Assembly (NCBI GenBank): GCA_037576215.1
Contig: JBANDB010000020.1
Span: 310,001-374,000, forward strand
Direction of reading: 5' to 3'
Origin: Armillaria gallica
Lineage: Eukaryota > Basidiomycota > Agaricomycetes > Agaricales > Physalacriaceae
DNA length: 64,000 nucleotides
Shown: in pieces, positions 44,055 through 55,140 of the stretch
How the letters are laid out: every line of letters begins with the position of its first letter
Position numbering within the stretch: the first letter of the stretch is position 1
Program-made: the position numbers and the translations under genes
The notes under the pieces: model-generated
Databases searched by the model: none
What the model saw: the letters and a program-made list of their open reading frames with translations, nothing else
Told to the model about the DNA's origin: nothing

Positions 44055-45540
44055 ATGTGATGCCCAGGTCTTGTCGTCGCTCAATAGTGTACTTTTAGCC
44101 TATTGTTGTCTCTCTAGTCTGCGGAAAGCTACTTGTTACACTGTTGCTGTATTACTGTTTCTGAATGACCAGTGGTTGGCTATTAGTCGGACATTCGCTG
44201 CTACATCAGTAACCGCATGGCCACCAAGTTCAATCGTTCTCTCCACCTCGTATTCGTGACTATCCATGACGCAACTGTCGAACGCGCCCCAGTGGTCCTT
44301 GATCTCTTCAAGAGGCTCGCTTACCTGGGTCAGCCCGAGAATTCCAGAAACATACAGCGTGATCAATTCGACATCATTGATTTTTTTGTTTCTTCATCGG
44401 CCAGTAGCCTGCTAAATTTGCAAAGGCCGTGCCCCGGGTTCAAAAGATGTACCTCCGAGAAAGCCTGCGATTTATTCGACCCACTACGCGTTTCTGATTT
44501 GTACAAAATCAGATGGTTCAAGTGGAACTCTCCTTCTTTCTGATTGTCGTGAGCCTAAAGCACCGGAACGAGGTTTTGATTTTCTTCCTTGATTGAAGAA
44601 TGGATCTTCGTTACGGACCAACATCTGTGAGGAGCACTGGGAGCTAACTGTCGATGAAACGCGTCCTAGCAATTCAGGTGCGCTTTCCCGTGACGAGCTG
44701 ATGCCCTTCGCATTAGCATCAACCTTTATCCGACCTCAACCTCGACCTGGGATCGACACGCCACGGGCGTATTAATTATTGAAACCATCTCGATAAGCCA
44801 GGAACAGAACACAAGTGTGCATCCCTTTGCGATCTGTCAAATTCCAATGCCTTGGCAGTAGGGTGAGATGATTCGTTAAATTACCGAGCTCCGGCGTCCA
44901 AAGGTACTGCTCCACGTCAAAAGTATCAAAATAACTCATTTCGATGTAGCTTTTTACTCTAACGCGCTTTTCCCGCGGTAATTGATCACCTACTTCTTGT
45001 AGATGCGTGTATTAATTAACAACTTTACTTTCGGGCAACTTGCCAATGAATCACCTCGGGCACGAGTAATCAATCGCTGAGTCCGGGAACACCGCCATCC
45101 GCTTGTAAGGGTCAAACCATCTCTTCTGGAACAGCATACCGTGTACCTCATTTGATAGAGTTTAGGATGATGAACTCGGAGATGAGAAATTGTTCCCAAG
45201 AAACAACGCCGCGTACCAATCTAAGGGCCCTTTGGAGATGATATCGAGCAAGATATCCAGGGTTGTCCTCAAATCGACTCGATCAGCCACGCTCCAAAGT
45301 CCTTGCCTTGAGAATAATGCATTACTACACAGGGAAGAAATGTTCCATAAGTTACCTGTTTAGCACCATTACTGGAAGTCACCTCCTTACAAACGTGTAA
45401 TTAACTGGGGCTATTTATGAGCCTTAGAGACTTCACTGTACAGTACCGAACGATGGAAACATACAGTAAGTACTATACTAGAACTGCAAGTCGACAGTAG
45501 CTAAATGCTTCAAAAAGGAAAGCATTGAAACTCTACTCCA
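44055..45540. other. Intergenic; no supported gene
   Basis: A 108-codon plus-strand frame at 44217-44543 looks like an orphan fragment without known motifs. Nothing else is recognised apart from the promoter block beginning at 45541. Confidence 0.35.
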
Positions 45541-45555
45541 GCGGAAGATGCCGAT
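45541..45555 (+). promoter_or_regulatory. Shared upstream block of F-box paralogs A and C
   Basis: GCGGAAGATGCCGAT lies 170 bp before the start of paralog A and recurs exactly at 49291-49305, 184 bp before paralog C. A related CGGCCCGA block follows in both and is also seen before paralog B (47630). It may be a regulatory site or simply conserved duplicated DNA. Confidence 0.55.
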
Positions 45556-45710
45556 GCTTTAAGTTCCCGTTTCCGGCCCGAGCCTACTTTGTACCGAACA
45601 TCCATCACGACGCACATCACTTTTTTCAGCTTCACTTACAGATTTACCGTAGGTCGTCTCTGCGTTGGGTGATAGTTTTTTCTTGCTGATTTCTGCCAGG
45701 ATTTCTGTGA

Positions 45711-47027
45711 ATGGACACATCGTCCTGCCTTCCCTTGGAGCTCCTGCTCGAGGTTTTCCGTCATTATATCTCTGACCGCGACATTCCTGTCCAGTCTTTT
45801 GACTTCTCCGATGGCCTCTGGACTCTCGGACAAGTGAACAGGACCTGGAGATTTGCCGTTCTTTCGGATAAATCCCTTTGGTCGACAATTAACATGGCGG
45901 TAGATTACCCTCCGCACGTCAACTCTACGTCATCTGGAGTGTCTGCGAATCCCATATTTTATGATGAAGTGCCGATGGACGAAGTCCCCACCTTTGTTCT
46001 AACTCCCACAACGAACCAGATTCTCGCTTACATCCTTCTTCGTTCCAACGGCATGCCGCTCACGGTCTCCCTTCACTTTCCCACCAAGAATCCAGAATTG
46101 GAAGACATTATCTCTTCAGCATGGAGACCTGTTTTTTCCGTTCTCGTAGCAGAGTCACCTCGTTGGCGTACATTGGATCTCGTGGCACCTGCTCAGATAT
46201 GGGCAGATTTTGCAAACATCCCTCTGGCTCGCTTGTCGCTGCTCCAGAAGGTTGATGGCACCCTCCCAGATAGTCACAATTTCTTTTCGGTCATTCAGCG
46301 CTGCCCTAATGTCAGCGATTTAGCTGTCGAAGCTCGCTATACCGACGGCAGTCGCGAAGGCGGAGATACCATTTACATGCCCCGACTGTGCACGCTGGAA
46401 ATGAGCACCTCACCCTTGCTCGACGCCATCACAGCACCGAACCTCAAGTCGCTGACCCTGATGAACAAGTCTTTCATAAGATCGTCTTCTCGTGTACCCC
46501 CGATTGTTGACTTTATCCGTCGGTCAGGATGCTCCTTGACGAATCTCGAACTGCATTGGAACGGCACTGCTGATGAACTCTTCGACGCGCTACCTAGCAT
46601 GCTGACAGTCGAGTCCCTATCATTCTTCCACAATAGCTTCAAAGTGGCCTTCAACACGAGGATGAAGTCACTTTCATCGGTATTGCCAAGATTACGCACA
46701 TTCTCCCTTCAGCGCGACGTAGTCGTGCATCACCGGGAATGTTGGGTCAATAAGCTCGACCCTTTTCCAGATGCTATTCCCATCATCGACGTGATCGAAT
46801 CTATGCTTGCGGGTGGCATACTGGAAAGTATCAACGTCGGGCTCGTAGTGGTGAATATTCTAAGTGAAGCGGCGAGTGAGCGACTGTCTATCCTTAATGC
46901 GACGCCAGGTGTTAGGGTTGAGATCAGGCAATGGTCACCTGATATCTTGGCTTGGTCCCTTTATGATCGTCTAGACAATGTTTTGGAGAATATGTCATCT
47001 ATACGGACAGGATGGTCGATACATTAG
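45711..47027 (+). CDS. F-box/LRR-like protein, tandem paralog A
   Basis: Single-exon gene of 438 residues. The F-box region LPLELLLEVFRHYISDRDIPVQ is followed by LWTLGQVNRTWRFAVLSDKSLWS, the pattern of agaricomycete F-box proteins (linker plus W-R-x-(L/V)-(A/S)-x-x-x-P/S-x-LW). Irregular leucine-rich repeats follow (LCTLEMSTSPLLDAITAPNLKSLTLM; CSLTNLELHWNG; VESLSF). The expected role is substrate adaptor of an SCF ubiquitin ligase through Skp1; the substrate is unknown. It has a longer C-terminal tail than its neighbours (about 20 extra residues after VEIRQW). Paralogs B and C lie head-to-tail downstream. No lesion. Confidence 0.8.
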   Translation: MDTSSCLPLELLLEVFRHYISDRDIPVQSFDFSDGLWTLGQVNRTWRFAVLSDKSLWSTINMAVDYPPHVNSTSSGVSANPIFYDEVPMDEVPTFVLTPTTNQILAYILLRSNGMPLTVSLHFPTKNPELEDIISSAWRPVFSVLVAESPRWRTLDLVAPAQIWADFANIPLARLSLLQKVDGTLPDSHNFFSVIQRCPNVSDLAVEARYTDGSREGGDTIYMPRLCTLEMSTSPLLDAITAPNLKSLTLMNKSFIRSSSRVPPIVDFIRRSGCSLTNLELHWNGTADELFDALPSMLTVESLSFFHNSFKVAFNTRMKSLSSVLPRLRTFSLQRDVVVHHRECWVNKLDPFPDAIPIIDVIESMLAGGILESINVGLVVVNILSEAASERLSILNATPGVRVEIRQWSPDILAWSLYDRLDNVLENMSSIRTGWSIH

Positions 47028-47767
47028 CGATAGGAGAAACACGCAGAGAAAACTACAGGCGTATCTTGTACACCCTTCAGTTGCAGAATACAGCGAGTCA
47101 GAATACTAGTCCTTCGAGCTATAAATGATCACGCACATGAAGGCTTGGGAGCGCCAAAGTCCAATGTCATTATGTCAACTACATGCTGTGAAGGTACCAT
47201 TTTCAAGCCAGTACCTCCTCACTTTCTCAAGCTCTAGAAGCATTTTTGTTCAGGACTCGGGTTCAGTTTCTAGTCACCATTGCCATCTACTGTGTACGCC
47301 AATGAATTTTAGCCGATCAGTTTAATCCGGTAACCAGAATTGCGCTCGCGCAAATCTTCAACCATCTCTAGTCATCTGGTTCTTACTTGTCCTGACCAGT
47401 CATGACTCACAGAAAGAGCACTGCGATAGTATAGGTGAAGACGATGCGGCTGGTCCATTTCTGCAAGACCGGTCGTTTTCGGTTTACCGGGATATAGTTC
47501 ATACTGACCTTTTTGAGGATTCCAGTGGAAGCAGGACATTCCTTTAACTTCCGCAACATAATACTTAGTCTATGAGATGTCACGCCTACGTATGCATTAA
47601 TATTGACGTAAATCTTGTAACGCGGTTGTCGGCCCGAGACAACAGCCGCCCTTGATATCGAACCACCAACACAATACGTTCGCTCTCTTGCATCTTGCTT
47701 GCATGTGAGTGGTAGGGTCCAATACGGTATATATATATACTCATTTAATCCAGAACCTTTGCGCATT
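47028..47767. other. Intergenic between F-box paralogs A and B
   Basis: No gene. TATATATATA at 47728-47737 is 31-40 bp before the ATG of paralog B, so either it sets a very short leader or transcription starts elsewhere. The CGGCCCGA block at 47630 resembles that upstream of paralogs A and C. Confidence 0.4.
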
Positions 47768-49030
47768 ATGGATTTCTCATCTCGTCTTCCATTGGAGCTC
47801 CTTCAGAAAGTCTTTCGACATTACCTATCTGATCGCGCGATCCCTGTCCAATCCTTTGATCATTCCGACGGCCTTTGGGTTCTCGGGCAGGTTAACAGCA
47901 CCTGGAGATGTGCAACCCTCTCCGATGCCTCTTTCTGGTCGAGTATCGATGCAATATTCGCGCATCCTCATGACCTTCCCATCACCTCATTCCAAAGCAA
48001 TACAGTTAACCTACCGGCTCCCAGACCCGCAGCTTCCATTGATGGAGAAGAGGAGAATGATGGCATATATATCCCCACTGTCAGTAACGGTGTCGTTGAA
48101 AGCCTCGCCTATATTCTCTCTTGGTCGAGAGCCATTCCGCTTACCCTGTCTCTCCATTTCCCGATCGAAAGACGAGCAAGAACGATCCCCTCAACCTGGA
48201 GAACATTCTTTTCACTTCTTATAGCAGAATCCAACCGAATCCAATCCTTGAAGCTCGTAGCACCCACTGCCATCTGGGAAGATTTTTCTAGAATCCCACC
48301 GACTCGTTTGCCATTTCTCCGGAAATTGCACACTACCTTTGAGAACGGTTCCGTGCTTATCCCGGTTATTAGTTGCTGCCCGAGTATCATCAGTTTGAAG
48401 ATTGGACTTCATTATGATACCCCTGATATTTCTCACTTCGACGGAAATTCTGTTCGTATGCCGCAACTGCATCGTCTCGCAATACGCGCACCGTCCTTCC
48501 TTGATTCTATCACCGCGCCGAACCTGAACTCTTTGACGCTGGTGGACAGCACTGTCCTTATACCTCCCCCTCGTCCACTATCCCTTCGACTAGGTGACTT
48601 CCTCCATCGCTCTAAATGTGTCCTCACAGCCTTCGACTTGTTTTGGCATGGTACCCTCGACGAATTATTCATAATTCTCTCGAGCATGCCAACGCTCGAG
48701 TCGCTATCATGCCACAACGACCTCGACATAGCCTTTTATGAGAGGATGAAGTTACCATCCTCCATACTACCCAAGCTACGGGCATTTTCCCTTCGGCCCA
48801 GTACATCCATTACGAGCCGTCTGCTACGGGCTTTACTCGAGTCCGATGCCCACGGAGATGCTACTCCCGTTATTGACATGCTCGAGTCTAGGCTTGCGGG
48901 TGGCATGTTGGAGAGCGTATATGTTGGCTGTTTGGTCGTGAAGATTTTAAGTAAAGGGGAGAAGAAGAGGCTGGCCGCCCTTAACGCGTTACCCCAGGTT
49001 AAGGTCGAGATCGAGCAATTATGCGCATAG
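47768..49030 (+). CDS. F-box/LRR-like protein, tandem paralog B
   Basis: Single-exon gene of 420 residues from ATG 47768. An upstream in-frame extension exists, but this ATG matches paralog starts (MDFSSRLPLELL against MDTSSCLPLELL). The F-box region LPLELLQKVFRHYLSDRAIPVQ, then LWVLGQVNSTWRCATLSDASFWS, is followed by leucine-rich repeats (LHRLAIRAPSFLDSITAPNLNSLTLV; CVLTAFDLFWHG; LESLSC). It ends ...VKVEIEQLCA. Predicted SCF adaptor. It shares block order with A and C throughout but has clearly diverged, so the duplication is not recent. No lesion. Confidence 0.8.
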   Translation: MDFSSRLPLELLQKVFRHYLSDRAIPVQSFDHSDGLWVLGQVNSTWRCATLSDASFWSSIDAIFAHPHDLPITSFQSNTVNLPAPRPAASIDGEEENDGIYIPTVSNGVVESLAYILSWSRAIPLTLSLHFPIERRARTIPSTWRTFFSLLIAESNRIQSLKLVAPTAIWEDFSRIPPTRLPFLRKLHTTFENGSVLIPVISCCPSIISLKIGLHYDTPDISHFDGNSVRMPQLHRLAIRAPSFLDSITAPNLNSLTLVDSTVLIPPPRPLSLRLGDFLHRSKCVLTAFDLFWHGTLDELFIILSSMPTLESLSCHNDLDIAFYERMKLPSSILPKLRAFSLRPSTSITSRLLRALLESDAHGDATPVIDMLESRLAGGMLESVYVGCLVVKILSKGEKKRLAALNALPQVKVEIEQLCA

Positions 49031-49474
49031 GGTCCCCATTCCTGTCGCTATCGGTTTTATGAATAAGGATATGTTGTAAGTAGATGTTCATGCTTATCTT
49101 GCTTGGCCAGTGGCTACTTTTTGGCTATTTTTGGAATTAAACTTTTTGCAAGTCGACAGATTTTACAGACCCAGATACCGGTTACCGTTGAGGAGCTCCG
49201 TCGGGTAACAAACCTTTCTTCCCAGCGCTCCACAAATTTTCATTGGTTAACTAAGTACTTAGATTTAATTGGGTTTGGGCTCAAACTTTAGCGGAAGATG
49301 CCGATATTAATTAAAATCCGGTTTGCGGCCCGAAACCTCTTGATATCAAACTTCCATCACTGATAAGTGCTTAAGGTCCGACGTGCGACGATCCCCCTCC
49401 TGCCTACTGGTTGCTCGTACGTCTCCTCTAATACCAGTGATATTTCCTTACTGATATATCCCAGAGCTTCAGTG
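49031..49474. promoter_or_regulatory. Intergenic/promoter of F-box paralog C
   Basis: Contains the shared block GCGGAAGATGCCGAT at 49291-49305 and a GCGGCCCGAAACC block after it. No gene. Confidence 0.5.
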
Positions 49475-50749
49475 ATGGATCCATCGTCCCACCTCCACTT
49501 GGAGGTCCTCCTCAAAGTTTTCCATCACTATCTAACCGACCGCGAGGTTCCTGTCCAGTCATTCAACTTCTCCGACGGCCTATGGGTCCTCGGACAAGTG
49601 AGCAGTTCATGGAGATCTGCTGTCCTTTCTGATAAATCTCTCTGGTCGACAATCAACCTGGCAGTAAATTATCCCCCGCACGTCAGTAGCATGGATACGG
49701 TGACTGGAAGGACTGTCAGTTTCACCATGTACGACGAAGAGCCGTTGAAGAACGTACCCACCACGATCCTGAGCGAGACCACAAATGAGGTCCTCACCTA
49801 TATCCTTGCTCGCTCAGGTGACGTCCCGCTCAACGTCTCCATCCACTTCCCCACCAAGTACCCAGAACTAGACGACATCGTCTCTTCCGTGTGGAGACCG
49901 TTTTTCTCCCTCTTAGCGGAGTCCCCCCGTTTGCGCTCATTGAATCTCGTAGCGCCTGCACCAATCTGGGAGGGCTTCGCAGCGATCCCAGAGGATCACT
50001 TGAAGCTCCTCGAGAAAGTCCACGCCACCATCCCTCGTACTCTTTGTCTCATGCCGGTCCTTAACCGCTGCAAGAATGTCGTCGACTTGGCTATCAGGAT
50101 ACGCCGTAGCGATGGGAGTCCCATCAACCAAAATCCGGTCAAGATGACCCGATTGCTACAGCTGCAAGTCGATGCCCCGTGCTTCCTCGATGCCATCACT
50201 GCGCCAAATATTGAGCGTCTGACGGTGATGGACAAGGCTTTTGCAGAGTTTATGTTCCCAACGTCTTTCTTCCCTGACTTCATCCGTCGGTCGAAATGCT
50301 CCTTGACGGATCTCGTTCTGCATTGGAACGGAAGTACTGAGGACCTCTTTGCTATACTCTCTAGCGTGCCGATGCTCGAGAGTCTGTCGTGCAACGACGA
50401 CTTTGAGGTGCCATTCTATGAGGGGATGAAATCGCCGACCTCTGTGTTACCGAGGTTGCGCGCGCTGAGTCTTCAGCGTCACGTAGAGCATAGTCGGCTG
50501 CCGGTGCAGTTCATCACCAGGCTTCCTGCCCCCATCGCGGATGCTACACCCGTGATTGAGATGGTCGAGTCTAGGCTCGCCAGCGGGGTCTTGCAGAGCG
50601 TTAGTGTCAGCGATGTGGTCGTCAACGTTTTCAGTGATATGGCGAAGGGGAGAGTCGCCGTTCTTAACGCGACACCCGGTGTAAAGGTTGATATTAAACA
50701 ATTCGCTGCTGGAATCACGTCCGGGTTCGGGTTTATGTTCGCCGCTTAG
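49475..50749 (+). CDS. F-box/LRR-like protein, tandem paralog C
   Basis: Single-exon gene of 424 residues from ATG 49475 (MDPSSHLHLEVLLKVFHHY), chosen by alignment with paralogs A and B; the frame is open farther upstream. F-box region, then LWVLGQVSSSWRSAVLSDKSLWS, then leucine-rich repeats (LLQLQVDAPCFLDAITAPNIERLTVM; CSLTDLVLHWNG; LESLSC). It ends ...VKVDIKQFAAGITSGFGFMFAA. Closer to A than to B in the linker (NYPPHVSSMD against DYPPHVNSTS). Predicted SCF adaptor of unknown target. No lesion. Confidence 0.8.
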   Translation: MDPSSHLHLEVLLKVFHHYLTDREVPVQSFNFSDGLWVLGQVSSSWRSAVLSDKSLWSTINLAVNYPPHVSSMDTVTGRTVSFTMYDEEPLKNVPTTILSETTNEVLTYILARSGDVPLNVSIHFPTKYPELDDIVSSVWRPFFSLLAESPRLRSLNLVAPAPIWEGFAAIPEDHLKLLEKVHATIPRTLCLMPVLNRCKNVVDLAIRIRRSDGSPINQNPVKMTRLLQLQVDAPCFLDAITAPNIERLTVMDKAFAEFMFPTSFFPDFIRRSKCSLTDLVLHWNGSTEDLFAILSSVPMLESLSCNDDFEVPFYEGMKSPTSVLPRLRALSLQRHVEHSRLPVQFITRLPAPIADATPVIEMVESRLASGVLQSVSVSDVVVNVFSDMAKGRVAVLNATPGVKVDIKQFAAGITSGFGFMFAA

Positions 50750-51967
50750 AATGGTGAGCGGATTTAGAATCTTCACGAAGGTATCTATGCGTCTTCCTTT
50801 TTGAAGAGAGAATTTCGTTTCGTTTATGTTGTACTTTACTTTACGAGAGTTTGTGTGTCGATTCACTGGCTACTCGATGGATGTTGTCTGTTTTCTTACC
50901 GCGATATAGATTTATGTACCATATCTCTTCTCTTCTATACTGTACTCATGCGTCCTAACTGATACATTATTCTTTTCCATTTACTGTACTGAAATATATA
51001 CTTTATCTTGTACTTCGAGCTCAGCGTCGCTTCAAGAAGCGGTCTACTAGAATCTAAATGAAACAACGTTCAAGAAAAGTACGAGCTTGGTATGTGAAGT
51101 GTTGATATTGTAGGAATCCACCTCAAGCTATCGGACTGATGACGCCATCACATTATAACTGCGGCATATATAGGTCGAACCGAGGGGTTTCTATCCTTCA
51201 TTCCTTTTACACCTCCACGACGTTGGTGTGTCATAACCTTGCACACTTGCGTCAAATCACTGGTGGCAGAGAGCAGCGCAAACAGGAGAATACTATGCTC
51301 TATACCTACCTTCAGCTCAGCGCTGTCCGGTATTGGGAATCCTACCCCATACCCATTTCCTCTGCTTCTCATCCCAACACTATGATATCTGCGCTTATTC
51401 TCCTCGTTACTTTCCCGTTCTTCGTTTGAATCTGACAGGTCTCTTCTGTCAGATTTCGAGAAGTGAGTACCGCAGAAAATATGATTTCCGGGGGACCACT
51501 GACCAGGACGCAAATTATACAAGCACCTTCCGGTAATATTAGTTTAAGACCATATCCGATAAGTCAATAGCTCGTTCGCAGTACTTTACCTTAGACCGTC
51601 TCCTTTCTTACTCCTTCCCAGGTTCACGATACTTGTAATATGTATCTCTTGGTAGCTGATATAAGCTTCGGCGCTCGTTCCAGATCTGTGTGAGGGACTT
51701 GTAACCAAGTCAATGATGACTCCTGACAGCGTGATGGCTCGTAACTCATGATGCTTCCGCTTCGCTAGAAGATAGACTTGCTCCGTCTGTGATACCCAAA
51801 TAAGTTCCACAAATCACATACACCAAATGGGTATCCAACTCGACTGCCAGAGTCTAGCTCCAAGACCGAGTTAATGGAATATGACTCCATGAATAACTTC
51901 GGGATTGTTGTAAAAAGAACCACAAACTGATATCAACACTTGACAAAAAATGCGATGATGATCCAAA
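50750..51967. other. Intergenic; no supported gene
   Basis: Only short frames, on both strands, without motifs. Confidence 0.35.
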
Positions 51968-52031
51968 TTTAGATGAAGGGAATCGAACCCCGAGCCGCTA
52001 CGACCATTGATGGCCACTAAGCCACATCCGA
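51968..52031 (-). pseudogene. tRNA-Glu-like relic
   Basis: Minus strand. It has an A-box-like TGGCTTAGTGG, a B box GGTTCGATTCC within CTCGGGGTTCGATTCCC, and a 5' end TCGGATGTGG like the tRNA-Glu 500 bp away. The 3' acceptor strand does not pair properly and no regular anticodon arm forms. Likely a decayed tRNA gene or a SINE head. Confidence 0.45.
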
Positions 52032-52515
52032 TACGTCATCCAATCAGTGACAAAGGATTACGGTGGATGGTTGTTCAAGTTTCTAATGGTGGTATTGCCG
52101 CGTGCTGATGCTCCTTTATGGGGAAACATAGCTAGCACATACAAAGGACGATCGTTGTCGCTTATCAGCTGGAATGTGTCACCACTGCGTAATCACATGT
52201 AGGCCATCAGCGCCAAGTCCGGACTCTGCGACGCTCCCTGGGGCAGGAAAACACTCCAATTTTATGCTGTATTTGATACCGCGAATGAAATAGATCGGGG
52301 AGGAAAAAGTAAGCTGTAGTAATGTATTACGGACCAGTTTTGGAGCATAGAATTCTGAGCTGGTATTGCGAATCAAAATAATATGCAGTCTAAGTCATTT
52401 TTACGGAAAAACAAACATTATGAAGGAGTTGTAGCGTGCTAAGCGCCACTAGTAACCGGTAAGCCGGGAAGGCCTCAAAAAAAAGCAAGAAATAAGAAAT
52501 CTTCGGATTGCTAGT

Positions 52516-52608
52516 TCGGATACGGGGAATCGAACCCCGAGCTACCGCGAAGAAGCAGCACTTCAACATAGTGAAAGGCGGTAATGTTAGCCGTTACACC
52601 ATATCCGA
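52516..52608 (-). tRNA. tRNA-Glu (anticodon UUC) with a 22-nt intron
   Basis: Minus strand. The acceptor stem TCGGATA/TATCCGA pairs 7/7. The anticodon stem ACCGC/GCGGT encloses loop CTTTCAC with anticodon TTC. The T arm is CGGGG-TTCGATT-CCCCG. The A and B boxes are intact. The 22 extra nt between loop and 3' anticodon stem (about 52549-52570) sit at the usual tRNA intron position after base 37. Confidence 0.88.
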
Positions 52609-52943
52609 CTCTGCCCAGAATGTGCATATGCCAGGTGAACATAATACGTGCCAAGAGATGACGAATCGACGATTTGATCCCGAAATTGATCAACAGGTCA
52701 GCGATCCATGGTATAGTCCTCTGTGTATTCCGCATCACTTCGCCTCTGTTTTAGGGTCTAGTAATAGGTTTAACTAATGGCAGAGATGCCCATGCTGAAG
52801 ATGATAAACAAACAGGGGAAGGATCCGCAGCACCGATCCACGCTCAGATCATAGCCAGAATTGGCCGCCGGCTGATCCAGGCACGCATTACAACATAATT
52901 TTTCGTCCCTTCTTCTTTGACCACCACCACGACTGAAACCAAC
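52609..52943. other. Intergenic upstream of C2H2 gene
   Basis: Nothing recognised. Confidence 0.3.
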
Positions 52944-53964
52944 ATGACTGCTCTACCGAGTATACACGAAATGTTCCCTGGTAAATCTTAGTCGTATTCG
53001 CATGTCGGATGAAACTGATGTCAACAGATTATCTCCTACAGCAACGACCACCGCCTGCTCCTCCACCATCATCATCGACGGACCTCTGCGCGACGGTCTT
53101 TATCTTGCACACCAATTCCGAGTCGCAGCTGACCCACGAATACACGACGGACGACTCTCTCGCGGACCAGATGCGCAGGCACATCTGTAAGATCTGCCAC
53201 AAGCGCTTCAACCGCCCGAGTAGTCTCCGTATCCACCAGAATACCCACACAGGGGATACTCGTAAGTCACAGCCCCCTGTATCTGTTCGGCGCTTACGTG
53301 TACTGTAGCGTTTCACTGTCCGTTTCCTGGGTGCGGAAGGTCGTTCAATGTGAATTCGAACATGCAGAGGCATTACCGGAACCATTCCATGACGGGCGGA
53401 CCGGCAAGCGTTTATCCGAAGGAGGCGCATTCATCATCGTCATCGTCATTGCCTCAGCAGCCCCCGACCATGTCCCAACCACCGTCCTATCACCAAACGA
53501 TGCCGCCCCGCCAGCCCGCCACCCGCCGTCAATACACCGCTTCCTTCCCAGAACGCGCCGCTGCGCCCAACATGCCGATATCTCCAGCGGCAATCCCAGA
53601 ACGTCCACGTGCACCCGCGTCTTCGTCCTCTTCGCACACTCCTTCATTGTCCCCACCGCCTATCTCCCCTCTATCCTCGCACCGTTCCAAAGTCAACCGT
53701 GGCGCCTATGTATGGTGCCCATCATCCTCTGAATCCGAGGACGAGGACGAAGCCGTGAAGGAGCCGAGCTTCAAGTTGCATACTGCAAGCTTCAGTGATG
53801 TGCCCAGAGTGTGCACTGAATGGCGCGACCCTGGGTACGGGTTCGATGCATATCGACGTATGGAAGACGCGGACCGTGAGCCGAAGAGACGGCGCGTTGA
53901 ATACTATGAGGAAGGGAATAGATGGCCGTGCTGGGATCGCGTATCGGATATTCGCACGAAATAG
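52944..53964 (+). CDS. C2H2 zinc-finger protein, putative transcription factor
   Basis: Three exons: 52944-52980, 53028-53261, 53309-53964, with two 47-bp introns; both junctions keep frame, giving 308 residues. It starts MTALPSIHEMF. Two adjacent C2H2 fingers lie at about residues 70-120: CKICHKRFNRPSSLRIHQNTH and then CPFPGCGRSFNVNSNMQRHYRNH, joined by TGDTPF, a TGEKP-like linker. Such pairs bind DNA in the nucleus. A long Ser/Pro-rich, probably disordered region follows (PISPLSSHRSK). The C-terminus is conserved-looking: GAYVWCPSSSESEDEDE, then EWRDPGYGFDAYRR and a basic KRRRVEYYEE that may serve as a nuclear signal. No lesion. Targets unknown. Confidence 0.85.
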
Positions 53965-54616
53965 CCAGGAGGCAACAACTGTCGACGAGCAGGGTTCGTC
54001 GCCGTTTCATTGTACCATATCATGTTTCCTTCTTGAGCTCGCCAGTTATCGCATTACTTTGTATCATACCACGTCTTTACCACCGCAGAACTGGGCGGCT
54101 ATCTTTGTAGGAATCAATGGTACTCCGGACATGATGTAAGGGCTGTTTTTAATGCCGCTCGGTGTTCGAGTCACTGCTGGGGTCGATACATTTTCCGATT
54201 GGAAAAATGAGGCCTCAAAATAATCCTCTAATGGTAAAAACGCGTTCGGAAAAACAAGCTGAAAGGCGAGATCTTTCCGTAGTCTTTGAAGGTAAGGAAA
54301 AGAGTTCAAAAGACGGACTGGAAAAGGTATTTCCCGCGGCCAGAACAAAGGAAACCACTTTCATTCGTAGAGTTTAGAAAACCGGTATGCGGTCCCAATA
54401 AGGGACACCGGGGTTCTGTGCGGCCACGAAACGTGTCACAGACCATAGCAACATTGTGCCGCTGTGATATCCACCAGGTGCAAACTGGGAGCGCCTCACG
54501 GGTTTAATGCTGCTACAGGGACAAAGGGGAACGAATCAATTGAATTTATTGAGGCTCTCAGTAACTAGTCTCGAAGTAGTATTCATGCTAAATTCAAAAA
54601 TTGTGTACCCATACAA
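53965..54616. other. Intergenic; nothing recognised
   Basis: No gene or clear repeat. Confidence 0.3.
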
Positions 54617-55140
54617 TTAGAGCGGTGTGTACCATAGTGATAGAGGAGGCACATACATAGGCACAGCCCTGAATAACTCCAATACAAGATGTACGTATTG
54701 CGCTAATTGAGAGTCCAGTATTGGCAATTGTAACAAGCATGCTAAGTGGTCCTCGTCGTCTAGGCGCTCCCATGTGTCAACGAGCATGGGGCAATGCAGT
54801 GGGCATGCAGCGTAGATGTCGGCGAGAAAGAGACCACGCAGCTCAGCCAATCCTGGAGCAATAGTACAATGGAGAAGGGCATGAATTTCATCCTCCGCGG
54901 CAATCTTGCAGAAACGGCACAGTCGCCACTCACGCGGAATGCTAGGGCGATAGCGTTCTGACCAACGCAAGACTTCAGCTTCAAAGGCAAGGACATGAGA
55001 AGGCAAGAGGAGACGCGTGAGAGCTTTACATAGAAAAGCGGCTGTTTTGGCACACCGAAGGAGCGCTTAATAGGACAAGTTTTTTATGGCGTTTTCCGCA
55101 TCGTGTTTGTACATGTCGGCATACAGCGGTAATGAAAGGT
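54617..55140 (-). pseudogene. 3' tail of a non-LTR retrotransposon (LINE) polyprotein
   Basis: Minus-strand 129-codon frame with an RT-associated zinc-binding pattern, PREWRLCRFCKIAAEDEIHALLHC, and the downstream helical tail seen in basidiomycete LINE-like ORFs (ELRGLFLADIYAACPLHC; DDEDHLACLLQLPI). Readable but broken coding continues upstream to about 55140 (ADMYKHDAENAIKNLSY-stop-ALLRCAKTAAFLCKAL). There is no RT core. A 5'-truncated, decayed copy is the simplest reading. The assignment comes from motif memory. Confidence 0.55.

Noticed and set aside
42360..44920. Similarity between 42440-42530 and 44810-44900 as a repeat
   Set aside because: Only short shared strings (TGCATCC, CTGTCAA, GAGCTCCGGC) with no continuous alignment by eye.
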